The notes beneath the pieces are model-generated. The model was given only the letters and a program-made list of their open reading frames with translations, was not told the DNA's origin and did no database searches. Of a stretch of DNA of 64,000 nucleotides, positions 32,847 through 42,714 are shown piece by piece (the stretch's first letter is position 1; every line of letters begins with the position of its first letter). Origin of the DNA: Ilyonectria destructans (lineage: Eukaryota > Ascomycota > Sordariomycetes > Hypocreales > Nectriaceae); contig JAHEWK010000031.1 in the NCBI GenBank assembly GCA_020740775.1, forward strand, positions 124,001-188,000, in the 5' to 3' direction. A program made the position numbers and the translations under genes.

Positions 32847-33923
32847 ATGACTAGTCGCCGTATCTTCGTCGTTGGCGCTACTGGCGCTCAGGGTCTGCCT
32901 GTGTGTCGCGGATTGGCGAGAGGCGGCTACACTCTGCGCGTCCTGACACGCGACTCCAAATCAGCGCGGGCACAGGAACTTGCCAAGCTCGGAGACGTCG
33001 AGTTCGTCGAGGGAACTTTTGCCAACGAAGCCAACCTGCGCAACGGATTGACGGGATGTTGGGGAGCCTTCGTTAATATTGATGGTTTCAACTGCGGAGA
33101 GAAAACCGAGACATATTGGACGATCCGCTCGTACGAGCTAGCAGTCGAGGTGGGCATCAAGTTCTTTGTGTTCGGCAGCCTCGATTACGGCTACAAAAAG
33201 AGCGGCTACGACCCGAAGTTCCGTTGCGGCCACTATGATGGTAAGGGCCGGCTGGCGGAATGGATGTTGCAACAAAGGAAGAGCAACGACATGGGCGTCG
33301 CAGTCTTTACTACAGGGCCGTATATTGAGATGACAGTCGCGGCGGCAATCATCATGGTCCCGAAGGTGGAGAATGGAGTCGTTACTTGGAGGGTACCGCT
33401 CGGTAAGGGTGCAGTGCCTCACGTCGCCCTCGACGACTGCGAGCACTACGCTCGCTGGCTTTTCGATCACCCAGAGAGGTCTGACGGGATGGACCTTGAG
33501 GTGGCCATTGCCCACATCCCCTATGCAGACCTAGCTGCAGCGTTCCAAAAGGTGACGGGAAAGCCAGCCCAGTACATCGATGAGCCTATGGACGTTTACT
33601 TCGAAAACCTTCCCATCTCCAACGAGCCGGCCGGATACAACGCCGACTTCGCCGATCCGGCGACAATGTCGATTAAGGAAAACTTCAGTGGTTTCTGGAC
33701 CATGTGGAAGCACTCTGGAGGGAATGAAGGTATCATCAAGCGGGATTACGCGCTGCTGGACGAGATCCACCCGAATAGGATCAAAACAGCGGAGGAGTTC
33801 TTCCGGAGGGAGGATGCAAAGCGCCGTGCCGCTGGCCTAGGGAGCCTCTTCGAAATTATTGAAGGTGATAAACTAGTGCCGATCTTAAAGCTTGGTGAGG
33901 ATGGTAGGAAAGGCAGCCTGTAA
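32847..33923 (+). CDS. NmrA-like family oxidoreductase/regulator, paralogue 2
   Basis: Uninterrupted 358-residue relative of the gene at 20073. Rossmann motif GATGAQG at residues 10-16, RVLTRD after the second strand, and the shared segments VNIDGFNCGEKTE, YKKSGYDPKFRCGHYDGKGR and SGFWTMWKHSGGNEG. The C-terminus LGEDGRKGSL is matched by AEDGRRGRL in paralogue 1. Probably NADP-binding; reductase or redox-sensing role cannot be told apart. The stop codon (33921-33923) is only 3 bp from an inverted-repeat element end, so its 3' UTR must come from that element's DNA. Divergent from the epoxide hydrolase. Confidence 0.88.
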   Translation: MTSRRIFVVGATGAQGLPVCRGLARGGYTLRVLTRDSKSARAQELAKLGDVEFVEGTFANEANLRNGLTGCWGAFVNIDGFNCGEKTETYWTIRSYELAVEVGIKFFVFGSLDYGYKKSGYDPKFRCGHYDGKGRLAEWMLQQRKSNDMGVAVFTTGPYIEMTVAAAIIMVPKVENGVVTWRVPLGKGAVPHVALDDCEHYARWLFDHPERSDGMDLEVAIAHIPYADLAAAFQKVTGKPAQYIDEPMDVYFENLPISNEPAGYNADFADPATMSIKENFSGFWTMWKHSGGNEGIIKRDYALLDEIHPNRIKTAEEFFRREDAKRRAAGLGSLFEIIEGDKLVPILKLGEDGRKGSL

Positions 33924-33926
33924 TTA

Positions 33927-34001
33927 CCCGTTGGCAGTGTGGGGCTTGCAAGCATGCCAACCTCTACGAGGTTGGTCACAAAAACCTGATCCAGCCACAT
34001 T
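33927..34001 (+). repeat. left 75-bp terminal inverted repeat (pairs with 48147-48221)
   Basis: Starts CCCGTTGGCAGTGTGGGGC after TA (33925-33926) and contains the hairpin CCAACCTC/GAGGTTGG. Matches the minus strand of 48147-48221 with three mismatches. Confidence 0.85.
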
Positions 34002-35839
34002 AATATGTGGTCCACCGCTTTTTGTTCAACCTCTACCGACAAGGTCCCAAAAACCCACCTAATTTACCAATTTCCAAGTAAAGCTTCATCAACGTCAAGA
34101 TGCTCCATATACGTCGTGATTCTAGGCAATCTTTGCCCGCCTCTACTTGCGGTGTCCCGGTTGCGCCCGTACCGTGACGCAGTTAGCCAGCCAGAGCCTG
34201 CATAGATATCTGGCTACCGCTGGCGAAGCTCACCTAGCTCCGGACTGGAACAAAATGCGCACCTTCTTCCAATTCCCTTGACGAGGCCCATCGCTCATCC
34301 CCAGCCCGTATATCACGAGCTCATTAAGTGAGGATACCAAGAACAGGCGAGGAGCAAATTTAGGACTCATCCATACCGAGAGGGATGGCTGGCGAGAGAC
34401 GCCACTTCCCGTTAGCTGCAAGCTTTGGCGCCGGGGCGGCCGGGGCTGCCGTCTGTGGTACAGGTGCCTTTCCTGATGTCTGACCAGGGTGTGGCCAGGG
34501 ATAGCCAGCTGATGCCATGAAAAACAAGCATTAGAACGGCAGAAATCAAGGGGATCAATAAAGCGGCTGGTGGTGGCTCGCCAACACGATTGTGTCTGCC
34601 GATCTTACCTACTTATCTTTTAGCGCAGATCGAGCACACTGAGTTCGGTCAGCTCTTGGAAAACCTCATCGTCCTTGCGAATCTGTGGCATATTGCAGAT
34701 CGAGTCTTTGAGAAGTATCAGGTCGTGGGAGCCAAAATAAGCGATTTCGTTGTGGCATCTCAGCGCTTGCTGCTCAACAAGTACTGATTTATATTTTCAG
34801 AGAAAAATTAACTAGTAGAGAAGTAGTGCGTCTACCTACATAGACCCTTTACCCTGCATCCCATAGGCAAGGGCATTAGCGGAGGCGGCTGTGTTGAGAA
34901 AGAGTTATGAGTAACGCGTCTAATACGGAGTTACAGGCATGTCTATCGGCGCTTGTCTAGCAAGGTGAATGTGGCTTACATTATCGGTCCTCCCCATCGC
35001 TTGCAGCGCAAACCGTAAGCCCACCATTCTTCGTGGCGTTTATTCCTCTTATCGGCGTCTACAAATTGGGCGTGAAGGGCAGTCGATCTGGTTAGGTAAA
35101 CCACTAGCCCTGGCATAGCTCGCATGGCTTTTGTGCTATTGATTCTCGCGGTGAATGCCGTACCAACAAAATATCATCTGACTACCGTAGTGCAGCCTGT
35201 GGCTGCTCGTGGCTGAAATATCAACGGCTTTTATCTTCCCAACGTAGAGAGCTGAGCGTGATCATGACAGCATTACGAAATGCGGGCTGGGTTTGTCAAG
35301 CCACTTGTGTCTTTCTCATCAAAGCGAATGGGATGAAGGTAGTGACAGACACTTTTCAGCTGGCCTCAGGGAGAGATGGCTGTCCTCGTTGTCCACACAT
35401 CGTAGCGAACCAGCCCATTTTGATAGCTACGGCGGAGCCGGCGGATTGTGATGCTCAGGGGCATTAGTTGGTCGAGTGGCACCATCAGTGTCATTCATCC
35501 AAGGTGGTTGGAAATTCCCACAGGTATTAAAGCAATGGGTAATGCTAAATTGAGTTGAAAGCAGTATAAGAAGTGATAAATCAGCACGGCACTCCAGTTC
35601 ACAAACCTGCACTGGATCGTCAGTCGGAAGAAGAGTTCATGGGAAATCAAAGAGGAAGCGAGGAAGACTGATGTGAATAGCAGAGACATCCTCGGCTGGA
35701 CACCGCTCCACTACGCTGCGGCAGGCTCCCTGCCTTGGCCTCTGAGCATTTCGTCACTCATCACGTTTACATGAATCACAATCCATCACCAGGAAGTCTC
35801 CAACCATCATCACGGATGCTCAAGAAAGGATCCTCTCCG
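34002..35839. other. intergenic within the inverted-repeat interval
   Basis: About 1.8 kb with no intact gene. A 65-codon open stretch at 34590-34787 has no recognised domain. A short ankyrin-like remnant lies at 35673-35738. Confidence 0.45.
35673..35738 (+). pseudogene. ankyrin-repeat remnant
   Basis: About 20 codons reading RDILGWTPLHYAAAGS, the core of an ankyrin repeat (TPLHxAA). Flanking frames are closed, so only a relic of an ankyrin protein gene. Confidence 0.5.
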
Positions 35840-35980
35840 TGTTGAGATCCGTTGTTTGACGGATCAATGGCTATTCCGATCCATTAGTGGCTGGGATGTG
35901 GATGTCTTCTTGTCAATAGCTTCCGCTGGTTAGCGCTAGTTTTCTTCTTCTTCAATCAACACAACATGCTCATTTCAACA
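35840..35980 (+). repeat. LTR-like repeat, copy 1 (TGTTGAGAT...ATTTCAACA)
   Basis: About 141 bp with TGTTGA/TCAACA ends. An inverted copy lies at 42580-42713. No 5-bp duplication at its flanks. May be a worn solo LTR of another retrotransposon family. Confidence 0.6.
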
Positions 35981-36182
35981 AGGACTTCATCGGTCGGGCT
36001 CGATGGAAGAGGGCCTTTTTCGGCCGAATTGGAAGGAAACAGTCAAAAGGCAGGAAATCCTCAATAAAATTGAAGTAATGCCATCTAGAAAATAACGGTC
36101 TCGCCGCATCAGGCTCCTGGGAGGTCTCGTTCCTCCAGCTGTTGAAGCTGATGATCCGCCTGATCTCTCTGACGTCTGAAAA

Positions 36183-36227
36183 ATCCTACAAAAATCCCCC
36201 CCCCCCCCCCCCCCCCTTTTGTAGGAT
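36183..36227. repeat. poly-C (21) tract inside an 11-bp inverted repeat
   Basis: ATCCTACAAAA (36183-36193) and TTTTGTAGGAT (36217-36227) enclose an uninterrupted run of 21 C at 36196-36216. It lies just downstream of the FAD monooxygenase stop codon. Could form a hairpin with an i-motif/G-quadruplex-prone loop. Confidence 0.85.
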
Positions 36228-36335
36228 GTTGAAATCCTAGCCCTCCGAGTCTCCCTAGCCCCCCTGTCCAACTCGGCCCGCATCACTATCCTCTAAGTTT
36301 ACCCTCAACACAGTTTTTTTTCCTTCAAAACCCAT

Positions 36336-37923
36336 TTACCATACAATTCCTCCAAAGAAATATCGATATAGAAGCATGGCTATTAGGCCACAGCTGAACG
36401 ATGCGATGGGTAAAATGCGGCGTCGGTTGCCCTGTTCGCTTCTGAGTTCATCGTCATAAGGAATCTGACGCGGCCTCTCAGGGAGAGGTGGAGTATGCAG
36501 GGAGACTGCAGAGCAATACGCTTGAATCCATCGGTTGAAAACCGTCGATCTACCAATCCAAGGAACCAGGTAAGTCGCAACCGCTCTCAGCAGCGGTGTT
36601 TCCATAGCCTCTAGGCGCTGACGCCTATGTGATTCCTTGACTAGCCTCGACACCCTAGGCGATCGGAGTCGCTGAACCGATTCAAAGACGTCTTTCACTT
36701 CTTGATCAGAGAGATGACCCGGCCTCGCCCCTCTTAGGGCGTCAACCAGAAAGTTGGTAAGGCTTGCCGCTGTTTCGATGGCATTGTTACCACCTTGACC
36801 ACTCAGAGGCTCGAACTAGCGATCGATTAACTTAGGAAACAGGGCAGGTAACAGGATAAGGCTGAAACGCACCTTGTGGCAAGAATCGCCAATGGTCATA
36901 ATTCGTCCGAAATGCCACCTCCTGTAAACGTATTCGTGAAGCGGTGTGCAGACGGAGCTGATTTTACGTTCGTACAGATCACGAAATTGTATGTCTTCAG
37001 TGATGCGGTCGTACCAGTGCTGTTTGGCTATCGCTTCCTCGTCCTCCTTTGTGAATCGAGGTATCTCGGGACCGTAAAACGTCTTTCCGAGATTGAAAAC
37101 GAGGAACCAGTAACATCTGCCATCAGGCCCGACAGGGACCAAATAGGAGAAATGGTTATTGAAAACTGAGTGCAGTGTCCCGCTCTCCATTTTGGTCATC
37201 CCCGTCGAGATCCCGAAGATGCAGCCGTACGTTGCTGGAACAGCTGGAGAAAAATCAGCAACCTGGTGTATCTCGAATGCTTGTTTTCGTTACGCACCTG
37301 TCTTTTCGGTAGGGGGAATCCATTCTGGGTCGGCCCGCTCAGCAATCTCCCACATACATTGCCTCACGGTAGAATAGATACCATCGGCCCCAACCAGGAT
37401 GTCGCCGACATAGGTCGATCCGTCCCCCGTTCGAACCTTCACTCCGCCTTTGATCTGGTCTACTGAGACAACTTGCTTTTGGGTAACAACCATAGATTTG
37501 TCCTTAATGTGGCTGTAAAGCACAGCGATCACCATCCGTCGATCGAGAAATACCAGGGGATATCCATGCCTATAAGAGTCAGATCGATTGCCAGCATACG
37601 CGAGCTTGGATTACGACAAACCTTTGGATAGAGGCATCGCTAAATTTCGGAAAAGACCAGAACGGTTGTCCAGTCGCTCGTCTGAAGAACACCTCATGCA
37701 CCGGAATCTGGGCTTTTTCCATGATATCTTCATAGCAGCCCAGCTGGTCGAGGATGCGCATGCCATTGGGCAAAATGGCAATGCTGGCCCCTACCTGAGG
37801 CGCAATCTCAGGGTAAGCTTCTAGAACGAGGAAATCAATGTCGTTTTGCTGGAGCATAAGCGCGAGAGAGAGGCCAGCAATGCTGCCGCCGGCAATGATG
37901 ACACGGAAGCGGTTTTGCGCCAT
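36336..37923 (-). CDS. FAD-dependent monooxygenase, PaxM-like
   Basis: Four exons, 37622-37923, 37298-37569, 36873-37243 and 36336-36815, join in frame to 474 residues. The introns of 52, 54 and 57 bp all have GT..AG ends. Class A flavoprotein monooxygenase: dinucleotide motif GGSIAG near residue 12, the LVGADGIYSTVR motif, and the third FAD motif GDSCHKFEPLSGQGGN, whose FEPLxGQGGN form is typical of PaxM-type epoxidases in fungal terpenoid pathways. A hydrophobic C-terminal segment (SFSCGLIAMLLYRYFF) could anchor it to the ER membrane, as in that group. In GDSCHK the usual Ala is Cys. All splice joins restore homology, so the gene looks intact. It lies alone between repeats, without an adjacent prenyltransferase or cyclase. 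Confidence 0.88.
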
Positions 37924-40853
37924 GGCACGACAAACTCCAGGATGGGAATTCAGGCTATGTTGATTCTAAGCCTGTCACCAAGTCCATTCATATCAAATGT
38001 TCGCTTTTATATTTGACCTATTTTTTGTGATGCCTCGGTAGTTGACAGGACCTCCTTGCTTTCAGACGTATTGCACGTATTAGTGTGTCGATAAGGTTAC
38101 AGGATTCAATACACCGACGGGGTTTAGCCAGATTACCCCGACGGAGTTTTTTTACTGCTAGAACACCGACGGCGTTTAACTCCCCCAAGTCAACCAAAAT
38201 CAGATCGTTATTCATATTTCCCAAAGGCAATTGCTAGGGACGCCGCACCATTTTGCTACGGGCGCCGCATCCTAGGGGTGCCGCACTTCTAGCGCTTCTC
38301 ATTGGTCCAAACCACATTTGTTAGTGCACACGGTACGGACCGGAATTCTGCCGCATTCTTGCCAGCCAGGCACTAAAAATTTCGACCTGTTGTCAATTCG
38401 CGTCGCGTTGCGGTATCGAGGCCGCCATCATCGCCATGACTTGCTCCGAGGAAAATAAAATCCATCCATCCATCCACAAGAGGACTCGACGCTTGTCTTT
38501 CGCTCGCGAATCCAAGACAAGGGCAGGGGACCAGAGCACCTAGCACACTCTAGGGACCTAGGGCCGTGTGTTGGTCAGTGTGTAGCTTTTGGGTTTGTCG
38601 GTCCGCCTGGAGGAGGGAGGGGAGAGGATGGAGTCCCCTATCGAAATTGCGACAATCTGCGATGGTGTCAAGGTCCTGTTTCACGACGGGACAGAGTTCA
38701 ACACCACGGACAAGCCGTTGTGGCCCGTCGTCGTCTTCGGTCGTGTTCTGGGCCGTTTCGCTCGAGCTTGATACGGCAATCCATCCCGGCTCGCCTCACT
38801 TGCACTCATTTACCCCCCTCGCAGTTACAGTACAGACCCTGGCCCCATCGCTGGTTCCTCCCGATACCGATGGCCGATTCTGCTCGCTGGATGGTCGACA
38901 AACTAACGCTGCACCAGCCTGGTTCTGGCATGGCTCAGCTTTCCAATCCTCTTCTTCTTTTTTTCCCCTGCGTCGTCCACATCCCATCCATCATATCCCT
39001 CGCTGTCTGAGAGGTACCTGCGCAACTGACGCTAACCAGCCCTGGCTTGGCTTGACCCGCCGCTATCTCTCGCTCTCGCCGCAACGACAAACGTGCCCCG
39101 GCTCGTTTGCTCTCCAAGCTCCGGCTCCAAGCTCCACGCGCCTCCACCTTTCAAAGCTCGCCCTCCCTCCAGCCAGCCTGTTGCCCATGAGGTCACCGAA
39201 GATCTGCAAGCTGAAGCTCCCAAGCAGCCAAAAGAGCTCCAGGGTTTCCGCCAAGTCTGCCACACCCGCCTCCACTCCCGTTCGCCAAGTCTCGCTCTCT
39301 ACCGATGCAACCCGTGGTCGATTGATTAATCGCTAGCAATGTTCCTCCCGCCCCTACTGTACCTTTTACGATGTACTCGTCTGCAGGCTTGCCGCTCGTC
39401 AGCCCCGAACGAGGCGATGACGCCGCCGCTTTCGACGCCCCGTCTAACACTTGATTTCTTCTGGCTTTGCGCTGGCTGGCTGGCTTGTTCCATGGTTCGT
39501 GCGCCATGCACTCGTTGCTCCTTTTGTTCATCGCTGCTTTGGTCCCGGGCATATCTCCGCCATAGTCGTTGTGGTTGTCGTCGTGCGCCAGCTTGTCCCA
39601 TTTGCTAGGTACTTGCTAGTATCTATCGTGGCTCTCGTGGCCTCTTCTTTCGCATGTACCTACTGTACCATCCCCATACCGACTATCCCGAGGACCTTGG
39701 CTTTCTTCCCCCAAGTCCCCAAGCCGTGGATCCCTTCATGCAAGTGCAAGTTGCGTCGTCCCTGAGCCGGTCCTCGGGACCGCCCATTGCATCCTCCTCC
39801 ATTCCGCTTCAGGGCACCGGCCAAGTGGCTAGCTATCCTATTTGACTCCTCCGTTACTATCTCGTCTTCATACGGACCACTAAACAGTGGACGCCCACCC
39901 TCTCTCTATCGCCATCTTGGACCGACACTTGGACCATCCACGAAGCTCCTCTTCAACTGTCAACTCACGCATCACAAGCCAAGGTGTGCCAATGCTCTGG
40001 CCCGGTCCCTTACTCCCCTGCTCATCCGTCCCCTTGTCCACCATCCGCCTCCTCCTCCTCCTCCTCCTCCTCCTCCTCCTACCCGTCGTCTCCACTATCC
40101 CATGCACGCTCCAATCCATGTTCTGTGAGATCGGCTTTCTGGTCCATCCTCCAGTACTACACGTGCCGCATGCGCCAACCAACGCCAACCCAACCCAACC
40201 CCGGAGATGCGTTGCGTCAGGTCCTTGACCTTCCATGGCCCTTGCAACCCCTGGACATTCTAGAAGCCTAATGATACCCCTTTGGACTTGGCCCCAGAAG
40301 ATGCGATGATATGTACATAGTCTCCAGTTTCAGGTCCACGTCGCCCTCGCTCACTCACTTTTGGCACGAGTCTACCCTCGTACACTTCCCTTCCGCCTCA
40401 CTTGCAATGTGCGCTTTTGGAGCCTCCCTTTTTTCCCTGTGTTGCCCCTAGAACCACTCACACCCCCCTCCCTTCCCCCTCCTCCACCTTCACATCCTCC
40501 TCAGCCATATATATCTACTGGTTGGACGAGCTCCCCTCCACTGACACCTTTCTGTGTCACTGCACTTCCCAAATCGTCCACCGAACTCCTGCCTTCCATC
40601 TTTTCAAGAACCATCTGCCTTTTTTTGTTTTATCAGCTCTGTGTGTGTTGCAATTGCATGATCTCACATCTGGTTTTGGTCCGCAAAGCTGGTCGCCGTC
40701 CTACTTGCTCGCCTTCTTAGAACATACAATCCTTCACCATCTGCTGGAGCTGTGCTCTAGCTCACCCAACATTATCTCAACCCGGCCTTACAACCCAGTC
40801 GCTCACTCTGTCTTCGGAGAGTTGGCGCAATATCAACGCATCGTTGTTACAAA
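37924..40853. other. long non-coding stretch; presumed promoter and leader of the C2H2 gene
   Basis: Nearly 3 kb. At 38,105-38,180 three spaced copies of ACCGACGGNGTTT occur, then GCCGCA repeats to 38,290. An (ATCC)n run lies at about 38,460. From about 38,700 on the plus strand is strongly CT-rich with many short, unconserved open frames, as in long fungal 5' leaders of regulators. Confidence 0.5.
40048..40081 (+). repeat. (CTC)n microsatellite
   Basis: Eleven consecutive CTC/CCT units in the presumed leader of the C2H2 gene. Confidence 0.9.
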
Positions 40854-41592
40854 ATGGGATCTAACTATGGTTACGCCCATTGGTATGAGGCTTCACCACC
40901 CCAAGACTATGGGTCGCCATCTGCGGATCCTTTCGACTACCACCAGTCCGTATCTCTCGCCCGGTACCCCAGCTCGTCGGGAAGCTCTCAGACATCCTCT
41001 ATTCCCGACTCTCCCTTGGGTCTGTACACCCTCCACGACTCGGCCATGGGAGATCCCGCCTACCAGCAACACCAATATCTCACCTCTGCCCCGTCCAACA
41101 TAGACGACACCGTCACTCCCTGGAGCGAAGCGTGCGTTTCCCTCTGTTCTTATGTTCCAACCAATACTGACTCAATTCTCCAGCAGCGCTCCCGGCCGCG
41201 GCTGGCCCGTCTTCTGCCTCTCGCCCGGCTGCAATGCACGCCCGTTCAGGCGTTGCGCCGATCTCCAGAGGCACTACAGGAACACGCACGCGCCGGAATC
41301 GCTCAAGGACAGATACTGGTGCGACTACCCGCGGTGCACCCGCTCCCGCGAGCCTTTCCACCGCCGCGATCACTTCCGCGACCACCTGCGTGAGTTCCAC
41401 CGCGAGGACATCCAGAAGCGCGGCGATACCGTCAACGAGGACTGGCTCGAGGGCCGCTATCTCCCGTCCACCTGGTGGCGATGCCATCGCTGTCTCGTCC
41501 GCGTTTACATCTCCCGGCACGGCTTCGAGTGCCCCGGGTGTAAGACGTCGTGCGAGCCCAAGCGCAAGGAGAAGCGTCGAAGCAAGACTTGA
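40854..41592 (+). CDS. C2H2 zinc-finger protein, probable transcription factor
   Basis: Two exons (40854-41131, 41184-41592) give 228 residues; the 52-bp intron 41132-41183 starts GTGCGT, ends CTCCAG and restores the frame. The N-terminal 95 residues are Ser/Pro/Tyr-rich and unstructured, suiting an activation region. The C-terminal half has two C2H2-like fingers with long C-x4-C spacing (FCLSPGC...LQRHYRNTH and YWCDYPRC...FRDHLREFH). A CxxC...CxxC ribbon (WRCHRCL, FECPGCK) and a basic nuclear-localisation-type tail (KRKEKRRSK) follow. Probably nuclear and DNA binding. Target genes unknown; the nearest metabolic neighbour is the FAD monooxygenase 3 kb upstream. Confidence 0.85.
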
Positions 41593-42579
41593 AGGGGTTA
41601 TCATATCCCGACATCGTGAGATGGTCCTTCATTTCTCGGCTCCAGTTGATCCATCCCGCTGTTGATTCTAGCTTCGGGATGTTGGCTAGGTTGCCAAGTG
41701 TTCCCGTCGATTCCTTCGAGGCCGACATGCTTGAGGATGGATTCCTTGATGGCTGGACAAGAGAAGGCGTGGGACGAGTGTAGGGCAGGTTCAGGTGAAT
41801 CTTCCCTCTTCAGCCTAGCGACGTCTCTTGCGAGCGCAAGGTCGAAATCCTCGTTGTTGTCGATGGTATCGGTAACGGATGAGTCTGAGCTCCCACTGGA
41901 TGTAACGTGGGTTTCTCCTTGTTCTGATGAGGCAATTGAGGCCACTTCAGGGCCCCAAATGTTGGTTGAACTTGTGTCTGAAAGCGAGTCGTCGGTGTCG
42001 AAGTGGGTTGTCCCAGGACTCAAAAACCTAGAAGGAACCACTCGAAGATACAAGGCCTCAGACGTCCCTTTCTTTGCGATGTGGAATCAACTAGAATAGC
42101 TGCTTTATCAGCCTGTGGCGATAGGTGGCGATATTCCTGTGGCAAATTCCTTCTTTTCCAGCAGCTTCCAATAGCTTCCTTTTTGCCACATATTCAACAA
42201 GAATTCAACAGCAGAATTCAGCAACAGAACATCCGTCAAGGTCAGCGACACGATGAGGAAAATGTTGCTTGTGGAGGAAGCAAAGGAAGCTCGGGTTCTA
42301 GAGGGGTCGAGTTCTCAAATTATAGTCGTGTGGGGCCATCGTGAGGTCGAGTCTAGGGTGAAAATTTTGCGCAAAGATTTTAATCGAGAGGCCGGGAAAT
42401 GTGCAATATCCAGTGCTTGATTCCTAAATCACGCGGCTAGCGGTATTCAGTTAAATTTCGGGTAAGGTGTGATGAGTATCTTTGTCGCAGTGGAAGGAGG
42501 CGATTAGACCTCGAGTTATATTGGAAATCATGATTAGGAGGATACTTAGCTGTATGGTGGCTTTTCCGGGCTCATAACC
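41593..42579. other. intergenic, 3' of C2H2 gene
   Basis: A 150-codon minus-strand open stretch at 41601-42053 is Ser/Asp-rich but has no ATG or domain and ends 9 bp from the C2H2 stop, so I do not call it. A GTGGCGATAGGTGGCGAT-type repeat is near 42,115. Confidence 0.45.
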
Positions 42580-42713
42580 TGTTGAAATGAGCATGTTATG
42601 TTGATTGAAGAAAAAGGCTACCGGTAGCGCTAGCTATGGACAAGAAGGCATCTACATCCTAGCCACCAATGGATCGGAATAGCCATTAATCCGTTAAACC
42701 ACGGATCTCAACA
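42580..42713 (-). repeat. LTR-like repeat, copy 2 (inverted relative to 35840)
   Basis: Starts TGTTGAAAT and ends ATCTCAACA on the plus strand; inverted, diverged copy of 35840-35980. It abuts the first readable codon of the hAT transposase. Confidence 0.6.
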
Positions 42714-42714
42714 G

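Noticed and set aside
36800..36825. tRNA B-box-like GTTCGAGCC
   Set aside because: It is exon 4 of the FAD monooxygenase; no A box or cloverleaf around it.
38450..38480. AATAAAATCCATCCATCC resembling a LINE tail
   Set aside because: No LINE coding sequence or target duplication next to it; treated as a microsatellite.
40361..41103. Several Pro/Ser-rich open frames upstream of and over the C2H2 exon
   Set aside because: CT-rich leader DNA gives long stop-free frames; no conserved motif.
41601..42053. Ser/Asp-rich 150-codon minus-strand frame next to the C2H2 gene
   Set aside because: No ATG, no upstream exon that fits, no domain; ends 9 bp from the C2H2 stop. Could be real but not supportable.
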